A DNA stretch of 64,000 bases from Bacillus sp. SORGH_AS_0510. Its GTDB lineage: Bacteria; Bacillota; Bacilli; Bacillales; Cytobacillaceae. The stretch lies in assembly GCF_030818775.1 (NCBI RefSeq), contig NZ_JAUTAU010000001.1:4344001-4408000 (forward strand). Reading direction: 5' to 3'. Under the pieces are notes generated by a model that had not been told where the DNA came from, searched no databases, and worked only from the letters and a program-made list of their open reading frames with translations. A program made the translations under genes and the position numbers. This document shows positions 51,914-60,222 of the stretch, one piece after another (the stretch's first letter is position 1; every line of letters starts with the position of its first letter).

Positions 51914-51929
51914 CTCGCCAAATGGCGAG
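51914..51929 (-). terminator. terminator of the GYHHGHG gene
   Basis: CTCGCC and GGCGAG form a 6-bp stem with a 4-base loop, followed on the minus strand by TTTCTTGTTTTTTTA. Confidence 0.75.
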
Positions 51930-51950
51930 CCTCAATTAGAAATTATGTTA

Positions 51951-52238
51951 TTACGATTTTCTATGTCCAGGGTAGTAACCGCCATGTCCATGGTGATATC
52001 CTTGTCCTGGAACATACGTGCCATGTCCATGGTGATAGCCATGACCTGGTACATACGTGCCGTGTCCATGATGATAACCATGTCCTGGAATATATGTGCC
52101 ATGCCCATGGTGGTAACCATGCCCTGGATAGTAACCGCCCTGACCATGATGATACCCTTGTCCAGGATAATAACCTCCATGACCATGATGATACCCTTGT
52201 GGTGGTCTTGGACCATAACTGCCGTATTGTCTTTCCAT
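51951..52238 (-). CDS. GYHHGHG tandem-repeat protein
   Basis: 95 residues, with six or so 13-residue repeats of the type GYHHGHGTYVPGH (39 bp each). It has no signal peptide and no Cys; about half of residues are Gly, His, Tyr or Pro. AAAGGAGG lies 7 bases before the ATG and a terminator follows, so it is a real gene. His-rich repeats suggest metal binding, and Gly/Tyr/His-rich proteins are common in Bacillus spore coats, but both ideas are inference. Repeat copies differ at a few codons, so the repeat number may vary between strains. Confidence 0.75.
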   Translation of the reverse strand: MERQYGSYGPRPPQGYHHGHGGYYPGQGYHHGQGGYYPGHGYHHGHGTYIPGHGYHHGHGTYVPGHGYHHGHGTYVPGQGYHHGHGGYYPGHRKS

Positions 52239-52347
52239 TCTCTAGCCTCCTTTATAGCTCATTGGAATATTGTATGTCCCCAATGACAAAGAGGCGTAGA
52301 TGCCTGCCCTTTTATCCTTATTAATTTTTCTTATTTCTTAAAACTTA

Positions 52348-52914
52348 TTATGAAGTCTCACGATTCTTTACTTTTAACAAAAATCTTGTAAACCAATAAG
52401 CAATAAGCACAATCACAAGATCAATGAGGAAAAGGTGAAATTGATTTATGCCTTTTTTAAAATCCACTAATCCAAGAAACCTCTCCAAAGTAGAGAAACC
52501 AAAAGCAAACACCGCACTTAACCCCAACGTATATAAAAAGAAACTTTTCTTATGATTCGTACAGTACTGGTATAACAACAAGAAGCCAACAGGTAAGACC
52601 GAAGCCGTCACATTAGTTGCATTTGGCAAAACGGGAAGTAAAAAATACTTATGAACAAAGATCCCACTATGGCCAAGCGCAATATCCGTATACGCCCAGA
52701 GAATATGTACGGTGTACCCGAAGAAAAACAGTTCAAATATTCGTTTTCTATCGACTGTAAAAAACAGCAGAATCAAAGGGAAAAGTAGTAATGAAAGAAC
52801 TATCCAGAACTGCCAGTTTCCAAAATCCGAATACTGATTCCAGTATGAGGAGTACACTGAGGTCAACTCATGTTTATTTTCATAGATTCTGTCCCAATAC
52901 TGCTTGTAATCCAC
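52348..52914 (-). CDS. CBO0543-like membrane protein
   Basis: 188 residues with five to six hydrophobic segments (FWIVLSLLLFPLILLFFTVD; LFFFGYTVHILWAYTDIALG; LPVGFLLLYQYC; FLYTLGLSAVFAFGFSTLERF; LFLIDLVIVLIAYWFTRFLL). The layout and the YxxHxLWAYxD region resemble the CBO0543 family of Bacillales and Clostridia, whose role is not known. A weak GTACAATCTTGTGG-type region precedes the ATG. Function not inferred. Confidence 0.65.
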   Translation of the reverse strand: MDYKQYWDRIYENKHELTSVYSSYWNQYSDFGNWQFWIVLSLLLFPLILLFFTVDRKRIFELFFFGYTVHILWAYTDIALGHSGIFVHKYFLLPVLPNATNVTASVLPVGFLLLYQYCTNHKKSFFLYTLGLSAVFAFGFSTLERFLGLVDFKKGINQFHLFLIDLVIVLIAYWFTRFLLKVKNRETS

Positions 52915-53056
52915 AAGATTGTACCTCCAAAATTAGACTATGTGTCTACATTAGGTTCCACATTCATCCAATTTTTATTCCAAATTCATTTTTTCTCTAC
53001 TTTTTTCCAAATATTTGTTACTTTAGTATTATATAAAACAAAAGCGGGGGAGCAAT

Positions 53057-53545
53057 TTGATTACAAATTTTAATGAATACGACCATCACAGTTACATGCA
53101 GGAAGCTTTAAAGGAAGCAGAAGAAGCTGGAAAACGTGGCGATCGCCCAATCAGAGCAGTTATTGTTCATAATGGCACCATCATTGCTCGAGGATCTAAC
53201 CGGATTAACACAAAAGACAGTGAATTAGAACACGCAGAGATCAATGCAATGAACGCATGTGCTTCCTACTTACGAAAACATGCCCGTGAATGTATCTTAT
53301 ATACAACGGTAGAGCCTTGTGTCATGTGTCTTTCTACTCTCATACTTGCAAATATCCGTACCGTTGTTTATGCGGTAGAGGATAAATATTTGAATATGGC
53401 TCAATTTATTGAATCCAGCACCTACATAAAGAACCGATTACATCATTACCATGGCGGAGTGATGGCACAAGAATCGGTTCAACTCTTAAAGACCCACTCC
53501 CCATTTATGGCGGAAGTTGTTTTAAATGGCAGAAGGCCTTCCTAG
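53057..53545 (+). CDS. nucleoside/guanine-type deaminase (CDA superfamily)
   Basis: 162 residues. The zinc site is complete: HAEINAMNAC (His, catalytic Glu) and PCVMCLSTL (two Cys). It belongs to the TadA/guanine deaminase branch of the cytidine-deaminase-like superfamily; free-base or nucleoside deamination is likely, since TadA is usually encoded near dnaX. The start is TTG at 53057, 6 bases after GGGGGAG. Directly after its stop comes the first copy of a duplicated RNA module. Confidence 0.85.
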   Translation: MITNFNEYDHHSYMQEALKEAEEAGKRGDRPIRAVIVHNGTIIARGSNRINTKDSELEHAEINAMNACASYLRKHARECILYTTVEPCVMCLSTLILANIRTVVYAVEDKYLNMAQFIESSTYIKNRLHHYHGGVMAQESVQLLKTHSPFMAEVVLNGRRPS

Positions 53546-53548
53546 CAC

Positions 53549-53605
53549 CTTCACAACATCCACACAACTTCGCTATAAGTTCTACACAAGTCTTCTATAT
53601 GATAA
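53549..53605 (+). promoter_or_regulatory. Pho-box-like promoter, copy 1
   Basis: TTCACA (53550), CACACA (53561) and TACACA (53583) are spaced in multiples of 11 bp, the phase of PhoP direct repeats (TTAACA-like hexamers); TATGAT at 53598-53603 is the -10 box, 9 bases after the last hexamer. The same layout occurs in copy 2 at 54900-54953. Confidence 0.6.
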
Positions 53606-53609
53606 GAGT

Positions 53610-53693
53610 AACTTAATTAAGAAATGGTTCGAAGAGCTCATTTCTTAAAACTTCCCATAATCGGATTGGTGCCTGACACCGATCTTTTTTTTT
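53610..53693 (+). ncRNA. candidate small RNA, copy 1
   Basis: Predicted transcript of about 84 nt. It has a first hairpin (AAGAAATG/CATTTCTT closing GGTTC-GAA-GAGCT), a single-stranded linker ACTTCCCATAA, and an intrinsic terminator GATTGGTG-CCTGA-CACCGATC followed by T9. It is 75-80 percent identical to copy 2 beyond bioB, with paired and wobble changes that keep both hairpins. The C-rich linker is the kind of seed that Gram-positive small RNAs use against ribosome sites. No open frame is present. Confidence 0.6.
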
Positions 53694-53695
53694 GC

Positions 53696-53730
53696 AAAAA
53701 AACCCTCGCTGTTGTGTATTAGCAAGGGTA
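53696..53730 (-). terminator. terminator of bioB
   Basis: ACCCTCGCT (53702-53710) and AGCAAGGGT (53721-53729) form a stem with one mismatch, followed on the minus strand by T7. Confidence 0.8.
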
Positions 53731-53735
53731 AATTT

Positions 53736-54755
53736 TTAACCTATTATTGTTTTAGAAAAGGATTGGCTCTCCGTCTCGAATGGGTTTTCTTCAATTTCAA
53801 AGCCGAGATCTTGAATCAGCTGATAATCGTCGCTTGCGCATTGTCCCTGAGTGGTTAAGTAATCACCTACAAAAATCGAATTCGCAATAAATAAACCTAG
53901 ATTCTGTAGCGAACGCAAATTGAATTCACGTCCACCTGAAATTCGAATCTCCTTCGTCGGATTAATAAAACGAAATAATGCTAAAATCTTCAGGCAGCGA
54001 AGAGGAGTTAATTCATCTAGATTCTCAAGCTTTGTTCCCTGGATCGGATGAAGGAAATTAACAGGGATTGAATCCGCGTCTAGCTCCCTTAAAGCAAATG
54101 CCATATCAATGATATCTTCATCAGTTTCCCCCATCCCGCAAATGACACCGGAACACGGCGAAATCCCTGCTTTTTTTATATTTTCAATTGTGTCTACTCG
54201 GTCCTTATAATCGTGTGTCGTTGTAATATTCTCGTGATGATTCGCACTTGTATTAATATTGTGGTTAAAACGGTCAACCCCTGCAGCTTTTAATCGATGG
54301 GCCTGTTCCTCGCTCACTAATCCCATACAAGCACAAATTTTAATTTGATCAACCTCATTTTTAATTTCCTGAACAGCATTTATCACCGTTTCCACTTCAT
54401 TATTTGTAGGTTTCCGTCCACTCATTACAATACAATATGTACCTATTTTATTCTTATTTGCTTCCTTTGCTCCTTCAACAATCGTTTGTTTACTTATGAG
54501 TGTATATCGGTCAATTTCTGTTTTCGCTTTAATAGATTGCGCACAATAGCCACAGTCTTCTGGACATAATCCACTTTTTGCATTGATGATTAAATTCAGT
54601 TTTACTTTCTTCCCGTAATAATGTCTGCGGATTTCATAGGCTGCATTAACAAGTGAGAGGATTTCTTCATCTTTTACCAATAAAATATTCATAGCTTCAT
54701 CTTTGGTTGGAACATATCCGTCAATAATGTTTTCAGCAAGCTTAAACCAATACAT
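53736..54755 (-). CDS. bioB: biotin synthase
   Basis: 339 residues. It inserts sulfur into dethiobiotin as a radical-SAM enzyme. The [4Fe-4S] motif is CPEDCGYC (Cys-x3-Cys-x2-Cys), preceded by [12 protein letters not shown], with the second-cluster region [15 protein letters not shown] (the usual N-x-D is here a Asn-rich variant) and [13 protein letters not shown]. It stands alone, without the other bio genes, and has a BirA-type operator directly upstream, so it is biotin-controlled. It is bracketed by two direct copies of a small RNA module. The ATG follows AGAGGTGATG. Confidence 0.96.
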   Translation of the reverse strand: MYWFKLAENIIDGYVPTKDEAMNILLVKDEEILSLVNAAYEIRRHYYGKKVKLNLIINAKSGLCPEDCGYCAQSIKAKTEIDRYTLISKQTIVEGAKEANKNKIGTYCIVMSGRKPTNNEVETVINAVQEIKNEVDQIKICACMGLVSEEQAHRLKAAGVDRFNHNINTSANHHENITTTHDYKDRVDTIENIKKAGISPCSGVICGMGETDEDIIDMAFALRELDADSIPVNFLHPIQGTKLENLDELTPLRCLKILALFRFINPTKEIRISGGREFNLRSLQNLGLFIANSIFVGDYLTTQGQCASDDYQLIQDLGFEIEENPFETESQSFSKTIIG

Positions 54756-54772
54756 GTCATCACCTCTTAATT

Positions 54773-54807
54773 ATTTGTAAACCAAATCAAACTAACGGTT
54801 AACAAAT
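54773..54807 (-). promoter_or_regulatory. BirA operator of bioB
   Basis: ATTTGTAAACC (54773-54783) and GGTTAACAAAT (54797-54807) are inverted with one mismatch around a 13-base spacer, the layout of Bacillus BirA (biotin repressor) sites. It lies 17-50 bases upstream of the bioB start codon. Confidence 0.85.
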
Positions 54808-54898
54808 AAATTATAAATCATGCATTCTAGGAATTAAACATACTATTATTAAAATTGGATATTTTTAGGCAGAATTCCCTATCCTCAGAAAAGAAAAG

Positions 54899-54955
54899 CT
54901 TCACAACTTCCACACAACTTCCCCCTAAATTCTTCACATATTTTCATTATGATAA
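54899..54955 (+). promoter_or_regulatory. Pho-box-like promoter, copy 2
   Basis: TTCACA (54900), CACACA (54911) and TTCACA (54933) keep the same 11-bp phase as copy 1, and TATGAT (54948-54953) is again 9 bases after the last hexamer. Third phase position (54922) is degenerate in both copies. Confidence 0.6.
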
Positions 54956-54959
54956 AAGT

Positions 54960-55041
54960 AACTTAATTAGGAAATAAGTTCAAAGAACTCATTTCTTAAA
55001 CTTCCCATTTTGGATTGGTGCCCGACACCAATCTATTTTTT
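54960..55041 (+). ncRNA. candidate small RNA, copy 2
   Basis: Predicted transcript of about 82 nt with hairpin AGGAAAT-A-AGTTC-AAA-GAACT-C-ATTTCTT, linker ACTTCCCATTTT, and terminator GATTGGTG-CCCGA-CACCAATC followed by a T-rich tail. Compared with copy 1 the stems differ by A-T to G-T type exchanges that keep pairing, while the linker ACTTCCCAT is unchanged. It lies between bioB (leftward) and the protease terminator; a repeat follows. Confidence 0.6.
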
Positions 55042-55044
55042 ATT

Positions 55045-55084
55045 AGAAAAGCACAAGCGCCGCGGTCAGCCCCGACAGGCAAAT
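55045..55084. repeat. partial family-R repeat
   Basis: AGAAAAGCACAAGCGCCGCGG and TCAGCCCCGACAGGCAAAT match the left 40 bases of the element at 28012 with a few changes; the rest is absent. Confidence 0.7.
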
Positions 55085-55108
55085 ATCCTTTCTTAATACT
55101 ACAAAAAA

Positions 55109-55146
55109 ATAGGACGCTGACTTCAACGATCAAGTCAGCGTCCTAT
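55109..55146 (-). terminator. terminator of the neutral protease gene
   Basis: ATAGGACGCTGACTT and AAGTCAGCGTCCTAT form a perfect 15-bp stem with an 8-base loop; T7 follows on the minus strand. Confidence 0.9.
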
Positions 55147-55158
55147 TAAAATATATTT

Positions 55159-56793
55159 TTAGTAAACGCCTACTTGTGACCAAGCAGAGGCAACGGCATT
55201 ATATTGTGAACTGCCTGTACCATATAAATCAGCTGCTGCTGCAAGAAGAGCAGCACGGGCATTGCTAAAGTTACTCGTTGGAGTGAGATACACAGTAAGT
55301 GCGCGGTAATAAATTTTTTCTGCAACAGAAGTACCAAGGCTTGAAATGGTTAAGTAAGCCGCTTTGTTTGGAATCCCACTATTTGTATGAACGCCTCCGT
55401 TATCAGAAGTAGTGTTAACGTAACCGCTCATATTCTCAGGCTGTCCATAAAGGCTAGGATTCGATAGGCTTCGAAGGGCATCGCCTGCTTTATTTGGTGT
55501 GTATACATCCTCACCGATTAAATAATCCCCTTTGTCCATGAATACTCCAAATGTATCGGAAATGGACTCATTCAATGCTCCAGATTGATATTGATATTCT
55601 AGACCTGCGGTTCTTTCTGTTACCGCATGTGTTAACTCATGTCCTACGACATCTAATGCACCTGACAATGATCTAAAGGTTGTCCCATCACCGTCACCAT
55701 AAACCATTTGCGCTCCATTCCAGAAGGCATTATTATAATTTCTGCTGTAGTGAACACTTGAACGAATGGTTGCCCCATTGTTATCAAAGCTGTTACGATT
55801 AAACGTATTTTTATAATAATCGTAAACAACACCTGCATAATAGTGCGCATCCACGTCTGCACGTTGTGATGTTGCGTTAAAATTATTATCTGCATCAACA
55901 GAATAACTACCAGGTAAACGTGTTAAATTCTTCGCAGTATATGTTTCAATGACACCTGACATAGGCTTAGTTACATCGTATAAATAGTAAGTACCACCTG
56001 AATAATAGGTATTCAGTGTTTTTGTATCACCAAGAACGCCAACCCCTGTACCTGCATCATTAACTGCATTATAGGAATCTAGTACATTTCCATTCACAGC
56101 ATCTACATAGACTACCCAGTTTGCAGGGTAAGGCTGAATGAATTGAAGATTGGTTTTGTAAGCAAGATAGAAATCATTTGCTTTTTTATAAACAACTAAT
56201 TCCGCTTTTTCAACGGTATCTTCAAATTTCTTACCCATTGGACCTGCTTCTGCGTTTGTTAGTGTATCTTCTTTAGTTAATTTAATAGATTTCCAAGCCT
56301 GGTTAAGTGCTGCGTCCTTAGAAAGCTGAGCTTTCAGTGCACCCTTGAAATAGGAAGAAGCTTCCGGGAACACGTCTCCATTCACCGCAGTTACGATTCC
56401 ATTTTTATCTGTATGCACTTTAAACTTTGCCCCGTCAACCGGAACTCCTTGTACGGATTGAACAAAATTGTAATGCGTTCTGCCCAGCTCGTCCTTTTGA
56501 ACATCTAGTAATGTCAAATCTTTATCGGAGTCTAATTTATATAGACTTTTATTTTCTTTTAAAAATTGCTTTACTGCAGCTTTGTCTTTATACGCTTTAG
56601 TAGATAGTTTTCCATGAACGAAGGATGGAACAGCTTGTCCCTTTTTCCAGTTTACTTTAGCATCTTTACCAAATTGGCTTGCATCCTTCGTTACTGTAAC
56701 ATTGTACGGAACCGTCTGCGCTGCAGCAGTAATCGGTACCACAGTCCCCATAGTTAATCCCAATGCCAAAACAAGTGATGTACGTTTCTTCAT
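55159..56793 (-). CDS. npr: secreted neutral metalloprotease (thermolysin family, M4)
   Basis: 544 residues. A signal peptide ([21 protein letters not shown]) is followed by FTP and PepSY propeptide domains (about 60-200) and the mature M4 domain. The zinc site is H385-E386-L-T-H389, with the third ligand E409 in [23 protein letters not shown] supplies the second active-site His region. It is a secreted, calcium-stabilised protease like bacillolysin/NprE that feeds on external protein. It is monocistronic with a strong terminator. Confidence 0.95.
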   Translation of the reverse strand: MKKRTSLVLALGLTMGTVVPITAAAQTVPYNVTVTKDASQFGKDAKVNWKKGQAVPSFVHGKLSTKAYKDKAAVKQFLKENKSLYKLDSDKDLTLLDVQKDELGRTHYNFVQSVQGVPVDGAKFKVHTDKNGIVTAVNGDVFPEASSYFKGALKAQLSKDAALNQAWKSIKLTKEDTLTNAEAGPMGKKFEDTVEKAELVVYKKANDFYLAYKTNLQFIQPYPANWVVYVDAVNGNVLDSYNAVNDAGTGVGVLGDTKTLNTYYSGGTYYLYDVTKPMSGVIETYTAKNLTRLPGSYSVDADNNFNATSQRADVDAHYYAGVVYDYYKNTFNRNSFDNNGATIRSSVHYSRNYNNAFWNGAQMVYGDGDGTTFRSLSGALDVVGHELTHAVTERTAGLEYQYQSGALNESISDTFGVFMDKGDYLIGEDVYTPNKAGDALRSLSNPSLYGQPENMSGYVNTTSDNGGVHTNSGIPNKAAYLTISSLGTSVAEKIYYRALTVYLTPTSNFSNARAALLAAAADLYGTGSSQYNAVASAWSQVGVY

Positions 56794-57037
56794 AATCCCA
56801 GCCTCCTAATAATCATTTATGTATTGAATTTTCAAAATTATCATAACACGGAGGATTTGATTTTATAATTGGGAAAAAAGAGACTTGTTTGGGGTCAGGC
56901 ACCACCTCTTTAACACATCACTATAGTTAAAATCCCAACACCTGTTTCATTATGGCCTTGGGAAATATTCAGTCTATATTTTTTTAGTCTATTACTTGCA
57001 TCTTTTAAAATAGGCAGAAAGGCCCTGAAATTAACGG

Positions 57038-57301
57038 CTATTCTGCTATTACATTAAGGACAAATTGAATAATCTGATAGAGTAACAACACAACAAAGAT
57101 CAGTACCGAAATAAAGGCAAAGATTCTTTTTGGTTTCTGATACCACTTAGGAAATTGCGTAATTTGTTTAGGTGACTGAAAGCCTTGGACCATATCTCCA
57201 TGTTTAATCACATCATTAAAAGGAGCTCGGTCCTCATTAGTAAAAAATTGTGTCTCGTCGTCTGGGTGTTGAATTGTATGCTTGTTAGAAATATCATTCA
57301 T
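57038..57301 (-). CDS. hypothetical protein with C-terminal membrane anchor
   Basis: 87 residues. The first 55 are polar and charged (HTIQHPDDETQFFTNEDR); residues about 62-85 (IFAFISVLIFVVLLLYQIIQF) form one membrane helix, so it is a tail-anchored small protein. AGGAGTGC precedes the ATG. Not recognised; no function inferred. Confidence 0.55.
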   Translation of the reverse strand: MNDISNKHTIQHPDDETQFFTNEDRAPFNDVIKHGDMVQGFQSPKQITQFPKWYQKPKRIFAFISVLIFVVLLLYQIIQFVLNVIAE

Positions 57302-57414
57302 TGCATAGCACTCCTTCGCTTCAGATGGAAAGCCCCATTCCGCTCTAAATATACAAGGGTATCATACCATTTTCTTCCTTTCAACCGCCAGTATGCCTCT
57401 AAACAAGCAAAGGA

Positions 57415-57429
57415 CTGCCAAATTGGCAG
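57415..57429. other. short hairpin in the gap
   Basis: CTGCCA and TGGCAG pair around AAT, in the 290-base gap between 57302 and 57591. Possible minor terminator; no gene is seen in this gap. Confidence 0.4.
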
Positions 57430-57563
57430 CCCTTCTCTCTAAACATTATCCACCCATTATAAAGTATGTTTGAATCCCCTTTTCTGCTTACCTCAATTGA
57501 ACTTTTTTGGATTTATTTTAGAGGATTGTTTGTACTCAAAAGATAGAAACCATAATTTTAACC

Positions 57564-57588
57564 ATAAAAAAACCGTCAATTGACGGCT
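57564..57588 (-). terminator. terminator of the DUF3231 gene
   Basis: CCGTCA and TGACGG pair closely (ATTGACGG hairpin), followed by T7 on the minus strand, four bases after the stop codon. Confidence 0.85.
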
Positions 57589-57591
57589 TGT

Positions 57592-58677
57592 CTACTTTCC
57601 TTTAATTAATATGCCACGGTCATCAGCCTGCGGAGGTTCTTCCATCCAGCCATGCTTAATCATTATATTAGCCCCGTCCTCTGCATAAAGAGCAATTTCC
57701 GGTATTAACGATGCATACTTCATTCCTACATCTCTCCTAGGACTTGCGGCCATAGCCATTCCGTAATTCCCCACCCCTGCAGCGATCATCCCAGCCACAT
57801 TGAACATAATCAACTTATCTGAAAAGACAGGAACAGTTGTATCTGTTAAGGCAGAATCCCAGCTCATCGGTATTGGTAAATCCTCTTTCCTTAAGAAACC
57901 ACTGAAAATATCTACGTGTTTCTGCGCAATTTCCATTCCTCGTAAACAATATTGCTTTACTTCTTTACTTTGTGCAATCTGTGCATAACCTGTGATTAAA
58001 GTTTTTCCAATAGCGTTCGTTTGGACATTTAAAAACAAATGAGTAATTTCCACTGATGTTAAGGGTCTCTTATGTCCCAAAAATCCTGCTAAAAAATGCT
58101 GTCGTTTTACAAAGTCCACTTTATCAGGGACAGATAGGTATGGCGGTCGAATATAGGTTCCTTGCTTTAACATTAAATCCCTAGTGAAATCCTGAAGCTG
58201 AACCCCTATCTTTAAGACCCTTTTATGAAACTCTACCATATCTGGACGTGTAGCGACTCCTAGAGCCGCACTGCTGGCCGCCATTGCAAGGATGGACATA
58301 TGTCTTAAAAACATAAGCACAAAAGTATCTGAAAAAAGCTTTGGTGCTTTGGGGTCAACATCTTGATCTGTAAATCCAATGGGTATAGGAAAGGATTCTT
58401 TAGTAAAGATGTCCTCCATTATAGCAATATTCCCTTTAGCAGAGTTTAAAACAAATTCAATGATTGGACGAACTTCCTCGTCCTCAACTTTTTCTAAAAA
58501 AAATTTGTTTATACAGATGATAATTGTATCGTTCAAATATTGTGCCCATAGTCCAGACATTTCCCCAGCAGTCAGTCGAATCCTTGTTTTATCTTCCATT
58601 TCAATATCCTCAATTTCTTCTGGAATAGAATGACTCATGAAACTCATTTGGGAATAGTATCCACAATAGACGAACAT
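57592..58677 (-). CDS. DUF3231 family protein
   Basis: 361 residues, two similar helical halves of the DUF3231 type: RLTAGEMSGLWAQYLNDTI with FPIPIGFTDQDVD, and LTSVEITHLFLNVQTNAIG with LPIPMSWDSALTD. The family occurs in spore-formers and has a ferritin-like helical layout; no reaction is established. Several ATGs (58677, 58647, 58638) are possible and none has a strong ribosome site, so the start is uncertain. It has its own terminator. Confidence 0.78.
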   Translation of the reverse strand: MFVYCGYYSQMSFMSHSIPEEIEDIEMEDKTRIRLTAGEMSGLWAQYLNDTIIICINKFFLEKVEDEEVRPIIEFVLNSAKGNIAIMEDIFTKESFPIPIGFTDQDVDPKAPKLFSDTFVLMFLRHMSILAMAASSAALGVATRPDMVEFHKRVLKIGVQLQDFTRDLMLKQGTYIRPPYLSVPDKVDFVKRQHFLAGFLGHKRPLTSVEITHLFLNVQTNAIGKTLITGYAQIAQSKEVKQYCLRGMEIAQKHVDIFSGFLRKEDLPIPMSWDSALTDTTVPVFSDKLIMFNVAGMIAAGVGNYGMAMAASPRRDVGMKYASLIPEIALYAEDGANIMIKHGWMEEPPQADDRGILIKGK

Positions 58678-58699
58678 TTATGACAAATATTCCTCTATA

Positions 58700-58750
58700 A
58701 AATACACCGGTTCTATTTACCCTCGTAGGCATTAGTCACCGGTTCTAATT
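58700..58750. repeat. decayed repeat related to array 1
   Basis: CACCGGTTCTATTTACC ... GGCATTAGTCACCGGTTCTA: two CACCGGTTCTA copies 32 bp apart with GGCATTAG between, the same words as in the array-1 units. A remnant of a 52-bp-type array. Confidence 0.5.
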
Positions 58751-59068
58751 TTAGAAAAATGGTCTACCTTTTTGTTCTGAACGATTCGAGCCGCATGTGA
58801 ACGATGTCCTTACCTTCATAAAATCGTACATAAGAGCCGCTTTTCTCCCTTTATCGGTCTTCCCATTTCTTTTGTCATGAAGACAATCCATAAATTCACG
58901 ATCACATTGACAACGAGATTTTCCACTGCTTAGGCAGCGATCATGGTGCTTGCAGCAGGCGTCTACATCATTAATCGGTTCACCAGGACCACTGCAGCCA
59001 GGTCCACACCATCTATATCCTCGGAAGAGACAAAAAGAAAATGGACTTCTACTTCTTCTATTTTCCAA
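58751..59068 (-). CDS. phospholipase A2-like small protein
   Basis: 105 residues. The PLA2 active-site region is plain: WCGPGCSGPGEP (calcium loop) and DACCKHHDRC (catalytic His-Asp), followed by CQCDREFMDC. With about ten cysteines it resembles parvovirus-VP1/PLA2-type domains found in Bacillus. The TTG at 59068 is preferred, six bases after GGAGGTG; a longer frame from 59182 begins inside the terminator of the neighbouring gene. There is no signal peptide, so export route and substrate are unknown. Confidence 0.78.
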   Translation of the reverse strand: MENRRSRSPFSFCLFRGYRWCGPGCSGPGEPINDVDACCKHHDRCLSSGKSRCQCDREFMDCLHDKRNGKTDKGRKAALMYDFMKVRTSFTCGSNRSEQKGRPFF

Positions 59069-59153
59069 ACTCTCACCTCCAGCACACAGTAAGTTAACGC
59101 TATATCTGTATATTAATAGTATATGGAGTACTAATAAAAACGCGATAATAAAA

Positions 59154-59177
59154 GCCCCTATTCTACCGAATAGAGGC
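59154..59177 (-). terminator. terminator of the diguanylate cyclase gene
   Basis: GCCCCTATTC and GAATAGAGGC pair around TACC with one mismatch; a T-rich stretch (TTTTATTA) follows on the minus strand. Confidence 0.75.
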
Positions 59178-59184
59178 ATCAAAA

Positions 59185-60222
59185 TTAATTTATTATACTC
59201 ACTTTATTTTTCCCCGTATTCTTGGATTGGTATAAGCCCTCGTCCGCACGGTTTAATAACGAATCGATGGTATCCTCCAATCGAGAATCCGCCACCCCAA
59301 AGCTTGCTGTTAATCGACCAACTTCTTTAAACTCGTGCCTCTCTACTTTTTCCCTTAGGTAGTCTGCAAAGGCAATCGCATTGTTCCATGTCACATCAGA
59401 GAGCACAATAAATTCTTCTCCTCCCCAACGGCCCAATCGGTCACGTAAAGCAAGATGTTCTTGGATCAATCCAGCTAACTCAACTAAAACAGAGTCGCCA
59501 ATTTTATGACCGAACAGATCATTAACCCTTTTAAAATAGTCAATATCGAAAAATATAATTGAAAAGGACGTATGCATTTCCCTCGAATCACTCAGCTTTT
59601 GATCCAACCACTCATCAATTTGATGGCGGTTGGCAACACCTGTTAATGAATCTAAATAGGCATATTTTTTTAGCAATTCCATCTTTGCATAGGCCCTAAA
59701 CATATGCTGCGCATAAAAAAGGACAATGATGTAAACCAAGTTGGCAAAGTAGAATTGCAAAAGGGAATCAATGGATTCAGCCGAAAGTTTGTTGATAACC
59801 ACGATTCCACTTAATAAGGTAATTAGGTAAATTCCTATAGAATAGTACAGGCCTCTCCTAATCCCTAGCGTTAAAAAGATAAACATAATGATAATTGGCA
59901 TCCAGACAATAAAATCGCCTAAAGAACCGCCAATTTTCAACATATAATTATAAATCATATCGAAAAAAGTCGTTACATGATAAATACTAACTAACACTAG
60001 ATTAGATAACTCACTAAACCGAACAAACTGTTTTTTATATACTAGAACCCAGCTTACTGCAAACCAAATTGTCATTGTATTATTAATAACAAAACTAAGT
60101 TTGTCCGAACCATCAACGTTTTGCATAATAGTATTTAAAATGAGCGCAATCAAAATGCATGGAATGACCCACAGATATACGCTTCTCTTAAGATCGGCAA
60201 GTGATTCATACTGTTTTGACAC
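59185..60222 (-). CDS. membrane diguanylate cyclase (GGDEF)
   Basis: 345 residues: about six membrane segments (residues 13-180) and a C-terminal GGDEF domain with an intact GRWGGEEF motif and DVDYF-type metal motif FFDIDYFKRVND. It would make cyclic di-GMP in response to an unknown membrane signal. No RxxD product-inhibition site is seen before GGEEF (sequence there is ALRDRL). AAATTCGGTGTC precedes the ATG. It is monocistronic. Confidence 0.9.
   Translation of the reverse strand: MSKQYESLADLKRSVYLWVIPCILIALILNTIMQNVDGSDKLSFVINNTMTIWFAVSWVLVYKKQFVRFSELSNLVLVSIYHVTTFFDMIYNYMLKIGGSLGDFIVWMPIIIMFIFLTLGIRRGLYYSIGIYLITLLSGIVVINKLSAESIDSLLQFYFANLVYIIVLFYAQHMFRAYAKMELLKKYAYLDSLTGVANRHQIDEWLDQKLSDSREMHTSFSIIFFDIDYFKRVNDLFGHKIGDSVLVELAGLIQEHLALRDRLGRWGGEEFIVLSDVTWNNAIAFADYLREKVERHEFKEVGRLTASFGVADSRLEDTIDSLLNRADEGLYQSKNTGKNKVSIIN

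Noticed and set aside
51783..52286. Plus-strand gene of 167 codons opposite the GYHHGHG gene
   Set aside because: It is the complement of the 39-bp repeats, giving low-complexity Met/Thr/Ile sequence, and has no ribosome site; the minus-strand frame has AAAGGAGG and a terminator.
53549..53684. Insertion sequence ends bracketing bioB
   Set aside because: The two copies are direct, have no inverted ends and no flanking duplication; their internal order (boxes, -10, hairpin, terminator) fits a duplicated transcription unit better.
59069..59182. Membrane-anchored N-terminus for the PLA2-like protein
   Set aside because: This stretch is the terminator hairpin and tail of the upstream cyclase gene; a TTG with GGAGGTG lies downstream.
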